64,000 nt of DNA from Oscillospiraceae bacterium (GTDB taxonomy: Bacteria > Bacillota > Clostridia > Oscillospirales > Acutalibacteraceae). How positions within the stretch are numbered: position 1 is the stretch's first letter; every line of letters begins with the position of its first letter. The position numbers were made by a program, and so were the translations under genes. The notes under the pieces are model-generated. The model ran no database searches, was not told where the DNA came from, and saw only the letters and a list, made by a program, of their open reading frames with translations. The stretch lies in assembly GCA_009785335.1 (NCBI GenBank), contig WQWM01000001.1:124001-188000 (forward strand). Direction: 5' to 3'. Of this stretch, positions 55,181 through 64,000 are shown one piece after another.

Positions 55181-56140
55181 ATGATCAGTAAACGCGATAT
55201 GCAAAAAGTAGATGAACTTTACCGTGCCGCTATGCAGAACAATGATGAAGCTCTAAATCAACTCAAGCGTCTTGCAGAAAATGAATGCTGGTACGCACAG
55301 CTTTATTTTGCAACGATAGCCGCGCTTCGTTACACAGAATTTGTTGCTTCGTGTTCGGTTGGTCTAATCGGCATGTGTGATAGACAACAGGATGGCGATT
55401 TTGAACGATTGTGGCAATGGCTCTGGAATGGTGCAATCAATACGGTCAAAGAACATAGGCAAAGCCTACAAGCAACTATAGATGTACATAATACCGCATA
55501 TAAATACAACCAAACCGAATCTCAGATTTTTATCATATTAGCTAAATATCAAGCTTTTGCACGCGCCCATAGTGCAAAACGATATAAGACCGCGATATTT
55601 AATTTAGTACAATCATTTTTTGCTGATGCGGATGTTCAAAACGCCGCAGATGCCTATCTTGATAGTTACTACAAAGAAAAAGTGTTTGTCGGTGGCAACT
55701 CACGACTAAAAGAAATTTTGGAAAGTTCATATTCGGAACAACTCAGCAGAGCCTCAAAAGATTTATTGGAGTGTTTTGGTAACGACGGATTCACGTATGC
55801 TTGGAAAGCACTATATGCATTATTGACTGCCGACAAAGCTTTTTCGGACTCGGAAGAGCATAAAAAGTTGTTGTTCGAAACTTTAGACGTGTTTGGACTT
55901 CACACTCTAATCAATTCATGGGCGGACGGAAACGATTCCACCTTGGAAGATAGTTTTAACAATTTTGAAAAACGTTTTGGGCCTCAATACAAAGCCCAAA
56001 CTTCCTCCACAAATCAAGAAAAATCACCTCCGCACAAAATGAAGGTCCACTGCAAGGTTTGCAACGCTTATGTATGGGTAGAACATGGTTTGGGCACATG
56101 TCCGCTCTGTCAAATGCCCAACGACTACAGATATGATTAA
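55181..56140 (+). CDS. Hypothetical protein with C-terminal zinc ribbon
   Basis: CKVCNAYVWVEHGLGTCPLC; upstream TTGCGT-17-TATAAT. Confidence 0.75.
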   Translation: MISKRDMQKVDELYRAAMQNNDEALNQLKRLAENECWYAQLYFATIAALRYTEFVASCSVGLIGMCDRQQDGDFERLWQWLWNGAINTVKEHRQSLQATIDVHNTAYKYNQTESQIFIILAKYQAFARAHSAKRYKTAIFNLVQSFFADADVQNAADAYLDSYYKEKVFVGGNSRLKEILESSYSEQLSRASKDLLECFGNDGFTYAWKALYALLTADKAFSDSEEHKKLLFETLDVFGLHTLINSWADGNDSTLEDSFNNFEKRFGPQYKAQTSSTNQEKSPPHKMKVHCKVCNAYVWVEHGLGTCPLCQMPNDYRYD

Positions 56141-56235
56141 AAAGAACTAAGTGTAGTCCTATGCCGCCGCAAACTCATAAAACCAACCGCCCTGCTCCAT
56201 CGGCAAGGCGGCTTCTCCTATTCCCTTTATCCCCG

Positions 56236-57819
56236 TTATGCTACAAAATTAACCGTAAAGTGGTGCGAACGCACCGTGCGCGAGCCAAAAAAGTTCATGC
56301 GCGCATTTCCACCAGTGAAGATTCTGTCGCCGATCCTCACCTGCTCCACATAGCCATGCGGGCATGTGCTCAGCACTTCAAACCATTGTGCCGCGTTGTT
56401 GCCCAGGGTGATTGCATTCCCCGGGAACCTGCGATTATAATCATCCACCATGCGTTGAATTTCCTGCGTGGTAAAGCTTGGGCTGCTGCGATTCACCGTT
56501 TCGGGGCTGGTTCGCCCACCGCGCAAATACGGCGAAGGCGGGCCGCCGCTCCATGCCCACTGTGCGCTGGCTGTGTGCCCCGCGCTGCTGGCAAAATACA
56601 GCGCATCGGCCACTGACCCATTATGGCTGACATACGTGCCGCGCACGCTGTTTGCCAAGGCCAACATGGGCGCGTGGAACTGCTGCGCAAAGCCTGAATT
56701 CCATTCTCCGTCAGACAAAATATGATGATTCACTTCTGTGGTGCGAAAGTTGTTGCGCTTGGCAATGGTATAAGCCGCAACCATCTGCGCCCGCATGGCT
56801 TCATCTGGCACGTTACCGCTGTGCCCAATTTCACGCCAAGCAATGCGTGCAATATACTCATCCAGCGGGAACTGCCGCCCCTCATGCGTCACAGTTGCTG
56901 GTGGGCTGGCATGTTGCGCAATGCGAATGCCGGGCGCATAGTAATAGTGCTGCAAAATCTGGCGATAGCTCCAGCCGCGGCGCGCAAACTCCATGGCACC
57001 TTCTTGGCTCATGCCAACGCCATGGCCAAAGCCCGCCACCTGGAACTGAAACGTTCCCTGCGTCACTGGCTGTTGTTGCCCGGGCGGTTGAATAATCGAT
57101 GGCCGATTAAACGCATTGCCCAGCATATTCACCACATCTTCCACATGCTGCCGTGCCGGTTGCGCAAAAGCCTGCGGCAGCTCCACTGCATATTCCACAA
57201 CGGGTGGTGCAGCAGGACTTGTGGCGGCAAACTGCGTGGTTAAGCCTGCACCGCACAACAGCACCGCTGCCGTTAAACTGGTTGCCGCCAGTGCACGCAC
57301 GCGATGACGCCGTACAGACGAATCTTGCGGCGCGGGTGCTATGTCCTGCAGCTCATGCTGGTTGCGTGTGAGATAGGCGTAGATTTGTCGGCGCTGTTGT
57401 TCAAGACGTTGCGCACAAAGCGGCAACATCACAATTTCCTGGTTGCCGCAGTGCAGCGCGAACCCGTTAAACAGGCCATCCGGCGAAAGAAACGCTTTGG
57501 CACCAATCGGGAAAGCTGCATCTTCAGGCGAGGGCGCAAGCTGTGTGTCCAACACATGCGCACGCACATGAGACGTGTAGCCCAACGCGTGCAGTAACGT
57601 GCGCTTAAGCGCGTTAAATTGGGCAGGCTCAGTGGCGATGACAAACACATCGCGGCGGCGCAAAAAAGTCGCTAGATTTTCCAGCAAGGCCTCGGCAGTC
57701 AATGCCGCCACCGTGGGAGGTGGTTCTCCACCAAAACACCGCGTGCACAGCTCCCGCAGGCACGCAACTTCTTGCGGCCACGGCTGCGTTTGCAGCGTGA
57801 ACAGCTGTATTTTTTTCAT
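56236..57819 (-). CDS. SpoIID/LytB-like protein with N-terminal cytoplasmic domain, TM, and permuted catalytic domain
   Basis: GHGVGMSQEGAMEFARRGWSYRQILQHYY precedes DEYIARIAWREIG...EAMRAQMVAAYTIAK...FASSAGHTAS...FFGSRTVRSHHFTV. Confidence 0.85.
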   Translation of the reverse strand: MKKIQLFTLQTQPWPQEVACLRELCTRCFGGEPPPTVAALTAEALLENLATFLRRRDVFVIATEPAQFNALKRTLLHALGYTSHVRAHVLDTQLAPSPEDAAFPIGAKAFLSPDGLFNGFALHCGNQEIVMLPLCAQRLEQQRRQIYAYLTRNQHELQDIAPAPQDSSVRRHRVRALAATSLTAAVLLCGAGLTTQFAATSPAAPPVVEYAVELPQAFAQPARQHVEDVVNMLGNAFNRPSIIQPPGQQQPVTQGTFQFQVAGFGHGVGMSQEGAMEFARRGWSYRQILQHYYYAPGIRIAQHASPPATVTHEGRQFPLDEYIARIAWREIGHSGNVPDEAMRAQMVAAYTIAKRNNFRTTEVNHHILSDGEWNSGFAQQFHAPMLALANSVRGTYVSHNGSVADALYFASSAGHTASAQWAWSGGPPSPYLRGGRTSPETVNRSSPSFTTQEIQRMVDDYNRRFPGNAITLGNNAAQWFEVLSTCPHGYVEQVRIGDRIFTGGNARMNFFGSRTVRSHHFTVNFVA

Positions 57820-57896
57820 ATTTACATCCTTTGTTTTTTCACATCTTTTTTCTGGGAGACGCAAGCGCAACGGCTAACGTAAACTGACTATAACAC

Positions 57897-57945
57897 AAAA
57901 AAGCCAAGAAATCAAGCGGTTAACGCAAGGTTTTCTTGGCTTTTT
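57897..57945 (-). terminator. Terminator hairpin
   Basis: AAAAAGCCAAGAAA...TTTCTTGGCTTTTTT. Confidence 0.75.
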
Positions 57946-58042
57946 CATGAACAATTTTTCGTTTGCCGGCATTTGCCGAAAAGAGTGTTAGCGAGCGGAA
58001 AAGCAAGGGCACGCTTTCCCGGAATTTTCCGTTTCGCCTATG

Positions 58043-58147
58043 TTAACCCAATGTGCTGCGAAGCAAAACGATGATTGCTGAAACAATCGTGACAACCAAA
58101 GCAATTACCGGCGAAAAGAAAAGCAGAAAGAAAAAGATATCACCCAT
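58043..58147 (-). CDS. 34-aa membrane peptide 3 (MGDIFFFLLFFSPVIALVVTIVSAIIVLLRSTLG)
   Basis: SD AAGGAGGAG before ATG; follows peptide 2. Confidence 0.7.
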   Translation of the reverse strand: MGDIFFFLLFFSPVIALVVTIVSAIIVLLRSTLG

Positions 58148-58158
58148 AAAACTCCTCC

Positions 58159-58269
58159 TTATTGAAAAAACCAAGCGAACATTGCAAATAGGATAATGGG
58201 CAGCAAAATAATTCCCCCAATGATCACGCCCCAAGAGGCCAGTAGGCCATGCCAAGGTTCACTAAACAT
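58159..58269 (-). CDS. 36-aa membrane peptide 2 (MFSEPWHGLLASWGVIIGGIILLPIILFAMFAWFFQ)
   Basis: SD GAGGAGGAG before ATG. Confidence 0.7.
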   Translation of the reverse strand: MFSEPWHGLLASWGVIIGGIILLPIILFAMFAWFFQ

Positions 58270-58298
58270 AAAAATCTCCTCCTCAAATCTTGTAACAG

Positions 58299-58427
58299 TT
58301 AGACACCCGCCGCCCATTGAACCGCATAATACATCGCCGAAAAGCTTGCAAAGATGATAAGACCAGAAACCACTAATAACGCAGCACCCAAGAGAAAGTA
58401 TACAACCCAAAACAGGGTTTGTGACAT
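58299..58427 (-). CDS. 42-aa membrane peptide 1 (MSQTLFWVVYFLLGAALLVVSGLIIFASFSAMYYAVQWAAGV)
   Basis: SD AAAGGAGAAC before ATG; downstream of sortase gene. Confidence 0.7.
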   Translation of the reverse strand: MSQTLFWVVYFLLGAALLVVSGLIIFASFSAMYYAVQWAAGV

Positions 58428-58468
58428 GGTGTTCTCCTTTCTTCATGCTTTGTCGGAATCTATGCCAA

Positions 58469-58494
58469 TAGGGGCGGATAAAATCCGCCCCTAC
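58469..58494. repeat. TAGGGGCGGAT hairpin repeat between sortase and peptide genes
   Basis: TAGGGGCGGATAAAATCCGCCCCTA. Confidence 0.8.
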
Positions 58495-58503
58495 AAACTA
58501 GTA

Positions 58504-59664
58504 TTAACTGCTTCTGCCAATGGGGTGCCAAACATCGCTGGGGTCAAAGGGATTTTGGCGGCCCTGTCGGTCAAACATGATTTGCGGCAAGCGCGGGTTG
58601 GGATTGTTGCGTATCGCTCCTGAGGAAAGACTGGCGGTTTCGCCGGGGCGTACGCGACGACCAAATACATACAAGAATGCATCCGGGAAGTCATAAATGC
58701 AGGTTTGCAGCGTGATGAGATAATCGCCCCAGCTCACATCAAGGTCAACCTCAACCAGGCTGCGTTGACGAATGGCACGAATAAAGCCATCAAAGTTCAC
58801 CGCCGTGGGGAAATCTGGCGTGTTGGCGCGGAACATATAGAAATTGTCGTGCTCCAACCGCCCATTCACAATCACCGAGGCAAAAATGAGATATTGATGC
58901 ACATCACCGTTCTCAAGGGTGAGAGTGATTAGCGGGTTGCGGCGCACGCCGTCTGCCGTGCGGAAACGTGGCAGGCGCGAGAAGATGGTGCCGTCGCGCA
59001 TGTGGTGGCCGTAGATAATCAGGTTGGTGGACATGGGCGTGGTGCGCACGCGGTTGCGGAAATCAAAAAACGGGTTGCCGTGGCGCGATGGGCGGCCATG
59101 CAAATCACGGTAAAGATAAAAGTCGTTGTCACGCGCCTGCACCACCGGCAAGTCAATGTCTGCGCCGGGCACTTCAAGCCAAGCCATCACGTCACGATTG
59201 ATGTCATGCAACTCTTCAAACGAGTAGCGGCCAATACGCACACGCGGTGCAATTATATTGCGATATCCCGCTGCGGGATGCTCCGGGGCTTCGGGGTCCT
59301 GTTCGGGCGGATTCTCGGCGCAAAATGCACAGTAGTCCATGTCCTCGGGCCATGGATTGCGGCACACGCTGCACTCATAGCCATATATCGGCACCGGACG
59401 AGCTTCAATCGCGTCCTGCATGGTGCGATGATGCATCCACGGCAACACCCCGGCCCAAACAATGAGAAAAACGGCAGCACCCACCGCAACCAGCGCAAAC
59501 ACATCAAACAGAATTTTGCGCAGGCGCTCCTTTGGGCTGTCGCCTTTGAGCGGGAACATGTGCTGCTCAAAAAAGGTTTTGCGCTTGCGTCCGCCTTCGA
59601 TCACCGCTTCTGTGGCGTCGATGGCTTCTTGCGATTCGGGCAGATCCCATGGGTTTTCGTGCAT
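58504..59664 (-). CDS. Class B sortase with Cys4 (zinc-ribbon-like) segment between TM and catalytic domain
   Basis: NLIIYGHHMRDGTIFSRL, LITLQTCIYDF...FGRRV; CSVCRNPWPEDMDYCAFC. Confidence 0.88.
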   Translation of the reverse strand: MHENPWDLPESQEAIDATEAVIEGGRKRKTFFEQHMFPLKGDSPKERLRKILFDVFALVAVGAAVFLIVWAGVLPWMHHRTMQDAIEARPVPIYGYECSVCRNPWPEDMDYCAFCAENPPEQDPEAPEHPAAGYRNIIAPRVRIGRYSFEELHDINRDVMAWLEVPGADIDLPVVQARDNDFYLYRDLHGRPSRHGNPFFDFRNRVRTTPMSTNLIIYGHHMRDGTIFSRLPRFRTADGVRRNPLITLTLENGDVHQYLIFASVIVNGRLEHDNFYMFRANTPDFPTAVNFDGFIRAIRQRSLVEVDLDVSWGDYLITLQTCIYDFPDAFLYVFGRRVRPGETASLSSGAIRNNPNPRLPQIMFDRQGRQNPFDPSDVWHPIGRSS

Positions 59665-59676
59665 AATTTACCTCCA

Positions 59677-60957
59677 CTATATCATCAATTGTCGTACTAA
59701 GTCAAGTGCGTGTTTCGTTGCCACGCTGCGGTTATAGGCGCGGTCACTTCGGCCGGTTTCAAGCTTAAGCGATTTGTGCTGGCTGCCATCTGTCGCATGC
59801 AGGAAAATTAATCCTGCGGGCTTGTCTGTGTCATCAGCTGGGCTTGCCATGCCAGTGACCGCGAGGGCCAAGCTTGCACCCGAACGAACTAGTGCCCCCA
59901 GTGCCATTTCTTGTGCACATTCGGCACTGACTGCGCCGAACCGTGAAATTGTTTCACATGAAACATTTAGCAAATTTTGCTTGGCTTCGTTGGCATAGGT
60001 AATAAATCCCCAGCCAAACACTTGTGACGCGCCGGGCAGGTCGGTCAATCGCTTGCAAATGCTGCCGCCAGTGCAGCTTTCTGCGATGGCGAGGGTTTTG
60101 TGCTGTGCATGCAACAGCTCAAGCACAACCTGCTCCAATGGTTTGTCGACGGAATAGGCGTAATTTCCTAACACATGTTGCAATTTTTTTATCGTGCAGT
60201 CACACATGTCCTCTGCCTGGGCTTGAGTAGCAGCCGCAGCACTGATGCGCAGATAGGCTTCACCTTCTTTTGCGTAGGGCGCGACGGTGGGGTTTGTGCT
60301 GCTTAAAAAGCTGTCACACAGCTCTGCCATGCGGCCTTCGCCAATGCCCATGGTGCGCAAGTGGTGCGACACAATCACACCGTCGCTGCATTGCTGTAAC
60401 ATAGGCGCAAGCATATTGGCAAACATGTGCTGTAACTCACGGGGTGGACCGGGTAGTAGAACCACGATTTTGGTTGCCCCCTCAGTCGCGCAGTCGCGCG
60501 CCAGCTCCCCCGCATGCGGTGGAGCCTGTAAGGTTTCGATGTAAATGCCCGGGGCGGTGCCATTTTCGTTATATAATACCGTGCAGCCTTGGGGCACCAT
60601 AGCCTGTTTACGATTGCTTTGCACGCAGGGCTGACAACGTACACGGAAAAAATCCTCAATGCATTGCATCTGCTTGGCGTCTTCTTGCAGCAGCAAGCCC
60701 AGTGCTTCGGCAACCACCTCTTTGGTTAAGTCATCTTGTGTGGGACCAAGCCCGCCCGTTAAAATAACGATGTCACTGCGCCCTAGCGCAAGCATAAAAT
60801 CCTCGCGCAGGCGTTGTGGGTTGTCACCCACGGTGTTCACGCGTTGCACAGAAATGCCCATGGCTGCCAGCTCGCGGCACAAAAACTGCGCGTTGGTGTT
60901 GAGGATTTCGCCCAGCAGCAGCTCCGTGCCGACGTTAATGATCTCGCACACTTGCAT
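59677..60957 (-). CDS. cinA: CinA family protein
   Basis: IINVGTELLLGEILNTNAQFL, VILTGGLGPTQDDLTKE, AESCTGGSICKRLTDLPGAS. Confidence 0.95.
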   Translation of the reverse strand: MQVCEIINVGTELLLGEILNTNAQFLCRELAAMGISVQRVNTVGDNPQRLREDFMLALGRSDIVILTGGLGPTQDDLTKEVVAEALGLLLQEDAKQMQCIEDFFRVRCQPCVQSNRKQAMVPQGCTVLYNENGTAPGIYIETLQAPPHAGELARDCATEGATKIVVLLPGPPRELQHMFANMLAPMLQQCSDGVIVSHHLRTMGIGEGRMAELCDSFLSSTNPTVAPYAKEGEAYLRISAAAATQAQAEDMCDCTIKKLQHVLGNYAYSVDKPLEQVVLELLHAQHKTLAIAESCTGGSICKRLTDLPGASQVFGWGFITYANEAKQNLLNVSCETISRFGAVSAECAQEMALGALVRSGASLALAVTGMASPADDTDKPAGLIFLHATDGSQHKSLKLETGRSDRAYNRSVATKHALDLVRQLMI

Positions 60958-60976
60958 ACAAACTCCTCCAAACAAA

Positions 60977-61037
60977 TCTAGAACAGCGCGAAGCAGCTAA
61001 AGTTCTTTTGGTTACTTTTCTTTCAAAAAAAGTAACG
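60977..61037. repeat. Dispersed palindromic element copy between cinA and thiI
   Basis: TAGAACAGCGCGAAGCAGCTAAAGTTCTTTTGGTTACTTTTCTTTCAAAAAAAGTAAC. Confidence 0.65.
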
Positions 61038-61055
61038 CCTGCGCGGCGAGCGCAA

Positions 61056-62228
61056 TCATGCATCAATCGCCATATATTTCGTGCCCTCAATGGCCTCATC
61101 TATCATTGTATCCAAGTCAAGTGCCGATTCTGCTTGTTCAACCAAAGAAAGTTTGGGGCGCGTGCGCGGGCGACGCGGCGTGAACACCGTGCAGCAATCT
61201 TCATAGGGCAAAATAGAGATATCAAATGTGCCGATTTGCCGAGCAATTTGCACGGCTTCGTCTTTGTCCATGCCAATTAGCGGACGAAACACAGGCATGG
61301 TGGTTGCGGCATCCGTGCAAGCGAGGGCTTCGAGTGTTTGACTGGCCACCTGGCCCAGACTTTCCCCTGTGATGAGCGCCCCGCAGTTTTCACGCTGGGC
61401 GATGATCTCGCTCACGCGCATCATCACGCGGCGCATGATGAGCGTAAATAGCTCCTCGGGGCAGCGGGTTTTGATTTGCTCTTGAATGGCCGTAAACGGC
61501 ACCACAAACAGACGAATGCGTCCGCTGTAACCCGCCACTTGGCCGAGCAGCTTATGCACTTTTTCCTCTGCGCGCTGGCTGGTGTAGGGCGGGCTGGCAA
61601 AGTGAATGGCCGCAAGCCGCAAGCCGCGCCGCGCCATCATCCAGGCAGCCACAGGGCTGTCAATTCCCCCGCTGATGAGAATAGCCGCATCACCTGCGGT
61701 GCCCACGGGCAAGCCGCCCGCTCCGCGGATTTGATTGGCATGGATGAAGGCGTACTGATCACGCACTTCAATGTTCACCGTCACGTCGGGCTTGTGCACG
61801 TCTACTTTAAGATGAGGAAAGGCATTGAGCAATTGCTCACCCACTTTTGCACAAATCTGCGGCGAGTTGAGTGGGAAAGTTTTGTCTGCCCGCTTGGCTT
61901 CGCACTTGAAGGTGCGAACACCAACGAGCTGCTCGTCCAGATAAGGCGCGCAGTGTTCTAGGATGGCATCCATACTTTTGGGCAGGCGCAGAGCACGGCT
62001 ATAGCCCGCGATGCCGAAAACTTGTCCCACATGCGCGGCAGCCCGGTGCATGTCCATTTGGCTGTTGGCAGGAATCACTTGCAAAGTGGACTGTTGCAAG
62101 CTAAATTGCCATTGGCCCAGTGGTTCAAGCGCACGCCGCAGGTTGCGCACAAGCTGTTGTTCGAAGGTGCGGCGGTTGTTGCCCTTTAGCACCAGCTCGC
62201 CGGCTTTGATCAAGAGAATTTCAGTCAT
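61056..62228 (-). CDS. thiI: tRNA 4-thiouridine synthase
   Basis: THUMP domain; LISGGIDSPVAAWMMARRG PP-loop. Confidence 0.95.
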   Translation of the reverse strand: MTEILLIKAGELVLKGNNRRTFEQQLVRNLRRALEPLGQWQFSLQQSTLQVIPANSQMDMHRAAAHVGQVFGIAGYSRALRLPKSMDAILEHCAPYLDEQLVGVRTFKCEAKRADKTFPLNSPQICAKVGEQLLNAFPHLKVDVHKPDVTVNIEVRDQYAFIHANQIRGAGGLPVGTAGDAAILISGGIDSPVAAWMMARRGLRLAAIHFASPPYTSQRAEEKVHKLLGQVAGYSGRIRLFVVPFTAIQEQIKTRCPEELFTLIMRRVMMRVSEIIAQRENCGALITGESLGQVASQTLEALACTDAATTMPVFRPLIGMDKDEAVQIARQIGTFDISILPYEDCCTVFTPRRPRTRPKLSLVEQAESALDLDTMIDEAIEGTKYMAIDA

Positions 62229-62309
62229 GGTTATATCTTTCATTTGTTATATGTAGGGGCAACCGTTCTCGGTTACCCATCGTTGCTAAGCGTGCACAGC
62301 GAAGCGGCT

Positions 62310-63440
62310 TTATCTTCTTAATAAAGTAGCTAGGGCTTCTGCCAGCGCATAGAGAAACGCGTCAATTTCTTGCCAAGTCGTCAAGCGCGATAGGCTGATG
62401 CGCAACGCGGAGGTCACGTAGCTGTCGGGCAGGCCCATTGCTTGCAACACGCGGCTTTTGGAGCCCTTTGCACAAGCTGAGCCCGACGACACATGCACAT
62501 TGCGCTCGGTGAGAAAGTTGATCATCACTTCGCTGGGCAAGCCAGGCACTGAAATATTGGTGAGATACGGCAACGCATCAGACGGGGAGTTGATGAACAC
62601 ACCCGGCATAGCTTGCAGCCCGGCCACCAAGCGGTCACGCAGTGCGGTGACATGGTTAAAGGCCTGCGTATGATCAGGGATGGCGGCAACAGCGGCGGCA
62701 AAGCCGGCAATCGCGGGGATGGGCTCGGTGCCGGGACGCAGGCGTTGTTCTTGCGAGCCGCCAAATAGGATTGGGCTGATTTTCACGCCGTTGCGGACAT
62801 ACAATGCACCTGCACCCTTGGGGCCGTGGATTTTGTGCGAACTGACCGTGAGGAGGTCTGCGCCCAGTTGCTGTGGATGAATGGGCAGCTTGCCAAAGGC
62901 CTGCACGGCGTCGCAGTGGATAAGTGCAGGGGCACCCGCTCGCCGCACCATGCGGCGAATCACATCAATGGGCTGCACGGTGCCCACTTCATTGTTCACA
63001 GCCATCAGGCTAACTAAGATGGTGTCGCGGTTGATGGCCGCAGCCAGATCTTCTTCTTTTACGCGGCCGGTGTGATCCACGCCGAGATAGACGACATCGT
63101 AACCACGACTGGCAAGTTCAGCACAGCTTTCGGCAGTGGAGGAATGTTCAACGCTGGAGGTAATGATACGACAGCCTTGTCTTGCACGGGCGGTGGCAGT
63201 GCCCAGCACGGCGAGATTGTTGGCCTCGGTGCCGCCTGAGGTGAAAATGATTTCACCGGGCAAACAAGACAAACCGGCCGCCACGGTAGCACGGCATTGG
63301 TTAAGCAAGTGCTCGGCCTGCAAACCAATGCGATGCATGGAACTGGGATTGCCCCACGTGACGCTAATCGCCTGTTGCATGGCTTGCACCGCCTCGGTGC
63401 AAACCGGCGTGGTTGCACTATTATCCAGATAAACTTCCAT
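62310..63440 (-). CDS. Cysteine desulfurase (NifS/IscS family)
   Basis: MEVYLDNSATTPV, FTSGGTEANNLAVLG, SSHKIHGPKGAGALYVR, VSSGSACAKGSKSRVL; operon with thiI. Confidence 0.95.
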   Translation of the reverse strand: MEVYLDNSATTPVCTEAVQAMQQAISVTWGNPSSMHRIGLQAEHLLNQCRATVAAGLSCLPGEIIFTSGGTEANNLAVLGTATARARQGCRIITSSVEHSSTAESCAELASRGYDVVYLGVDHTGRVKEEDLAAAINRDTILVSLMAVNNEVGTVQPIDVIRRMVRRAGAPALIHCDAVQAFGKLPIHPQQLGADLLTVSSHKIHGPKGAGALYVRNGVKISPILFGGSQEQRLRPGTEPIPAIAGFAAAVAAIPDHTQAFNHVTALRDRLVAGLQAMPGVFINSPSDALPYLTNISVPGLPSEVMINFLTERNVHVSSGSACAKGSKSRVLQAMGLPDSYVTSALRISLSRLTTWQEIDAFLYALAEALATLLRR

Positions 63441-63843
63441 GGTTTGTACCTCCTTTGCCCGGTAGTGTTCTTCTATTATACATGGTTATTGCTCCTATTT
63501 CAAGTCGGTAAGGGGAAAAAAATGAAAAAATGGCACCTGCCGGGGATTTTTGGGGCGGCTTTGGCCGCATGGCGAAGATTTTTTTACAGCTTTTGTCTTC
63601 TATGCACAGTATATGCGAAAGATCCGGACATGACATACTGCCAAACTTTCCCGCTGTGAAGCGCGGAAGTTCCCAAGGCTTGGAAAGACATGTTTTTACT
63701 CTGTGAATTTATCGCATTATTTCGGTGAAGTTATTGATTTTCATGCGTTGAAGCGTTATAATGCAATTACCCTTATTGCGGGAAACATATCGGCAATCAT
63801 GGGGATTTGGAAAACATGGACGTGCCTGGAAGGGTGGGAAAGG

Positions 63844-64000
63844 ATGAAATCATTTTCTGTGCATCAACAAATTGTACCCGTCTTGTTGCTGCAACACGCA
63901 AATTTGCCGCAGCAAGAGTGCCTGCTGCCCTTGCGAGCACAACCCGAGCGCTTGGCCAACCCTGACCAATTTTCTATGCAACTGTGCAGTGCGTTGCGCC
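63844..64000 (+). CDS. 5' end of unidentified CDS truncated by window edge
   Basis: GGGAAAGG then ATG; open to window end (MKSFSVHQQIVPVLLLQHANLPQQECLL...). Confidence 0.45.
   Translation, partial: MKSFSVHQQIVPVLLLQHANLPQQECLLPLRAQPERLANPDQFSMQLCSALR

Noticed and set aside
63421-63843. Short ORFs and possible structured RNA in the last intergenic region
   Set aside because: No convincing pairing, SD or motif could be supported by eye

Overview
This 64 kb window looks like a chromosome segment of a spore-forming Clostridia-type Firmicute. SpoVT, a SpoIID-like protein, the rpsF-ssb-rpsR and holB-ricT blocks, thiI-cysteine desulfurase and potABCD are all present. I see no prophage, CRISPR array, rRNA or transposase. 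Most coding content is housekeeping (ackA, potABCD, rnc, rpsF/ssb/rpsR, spoVT, gpmI, holB, ricT, metK, cinA, thiI). RNA genes I can support are tRNA-Ser(CGA), tRNA-Arg(CCT), tRNA-Ser(GGA) and a small SRP RNA. The most interesting items are: (1) a compact convergent two-promoter locus at about 35.28-35.62 kb encoding a 24-aa hydrophobic peptide opposite a roughly 100-nt RNA, with a shared terminator, resembling a type I toxin-antitoxin of par/Fst-like architecture; (2) a consensus promoter at about 51.4 kb whose -35/-10 spacer contains a G12 tract, suggesting phase variation; (3) dihydrofolate reductase fused to a membrane-anchored extracytoplasmic domain; (4) an apparently circularly permuted SpoIID domain; (5) an unannotated run of three tiny membrane peptides after a sortase B gene, and a 35-aa membrane peptide after an OFA transporter; (6) two promoters carrying the same GTTACAA-NN-TTGTAAC operator directly abutting the -35; (7) several families of dispersed palindromic elements, some of which supply coding-sequence ends. 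All statements come from reading the sequence; no database search was run.
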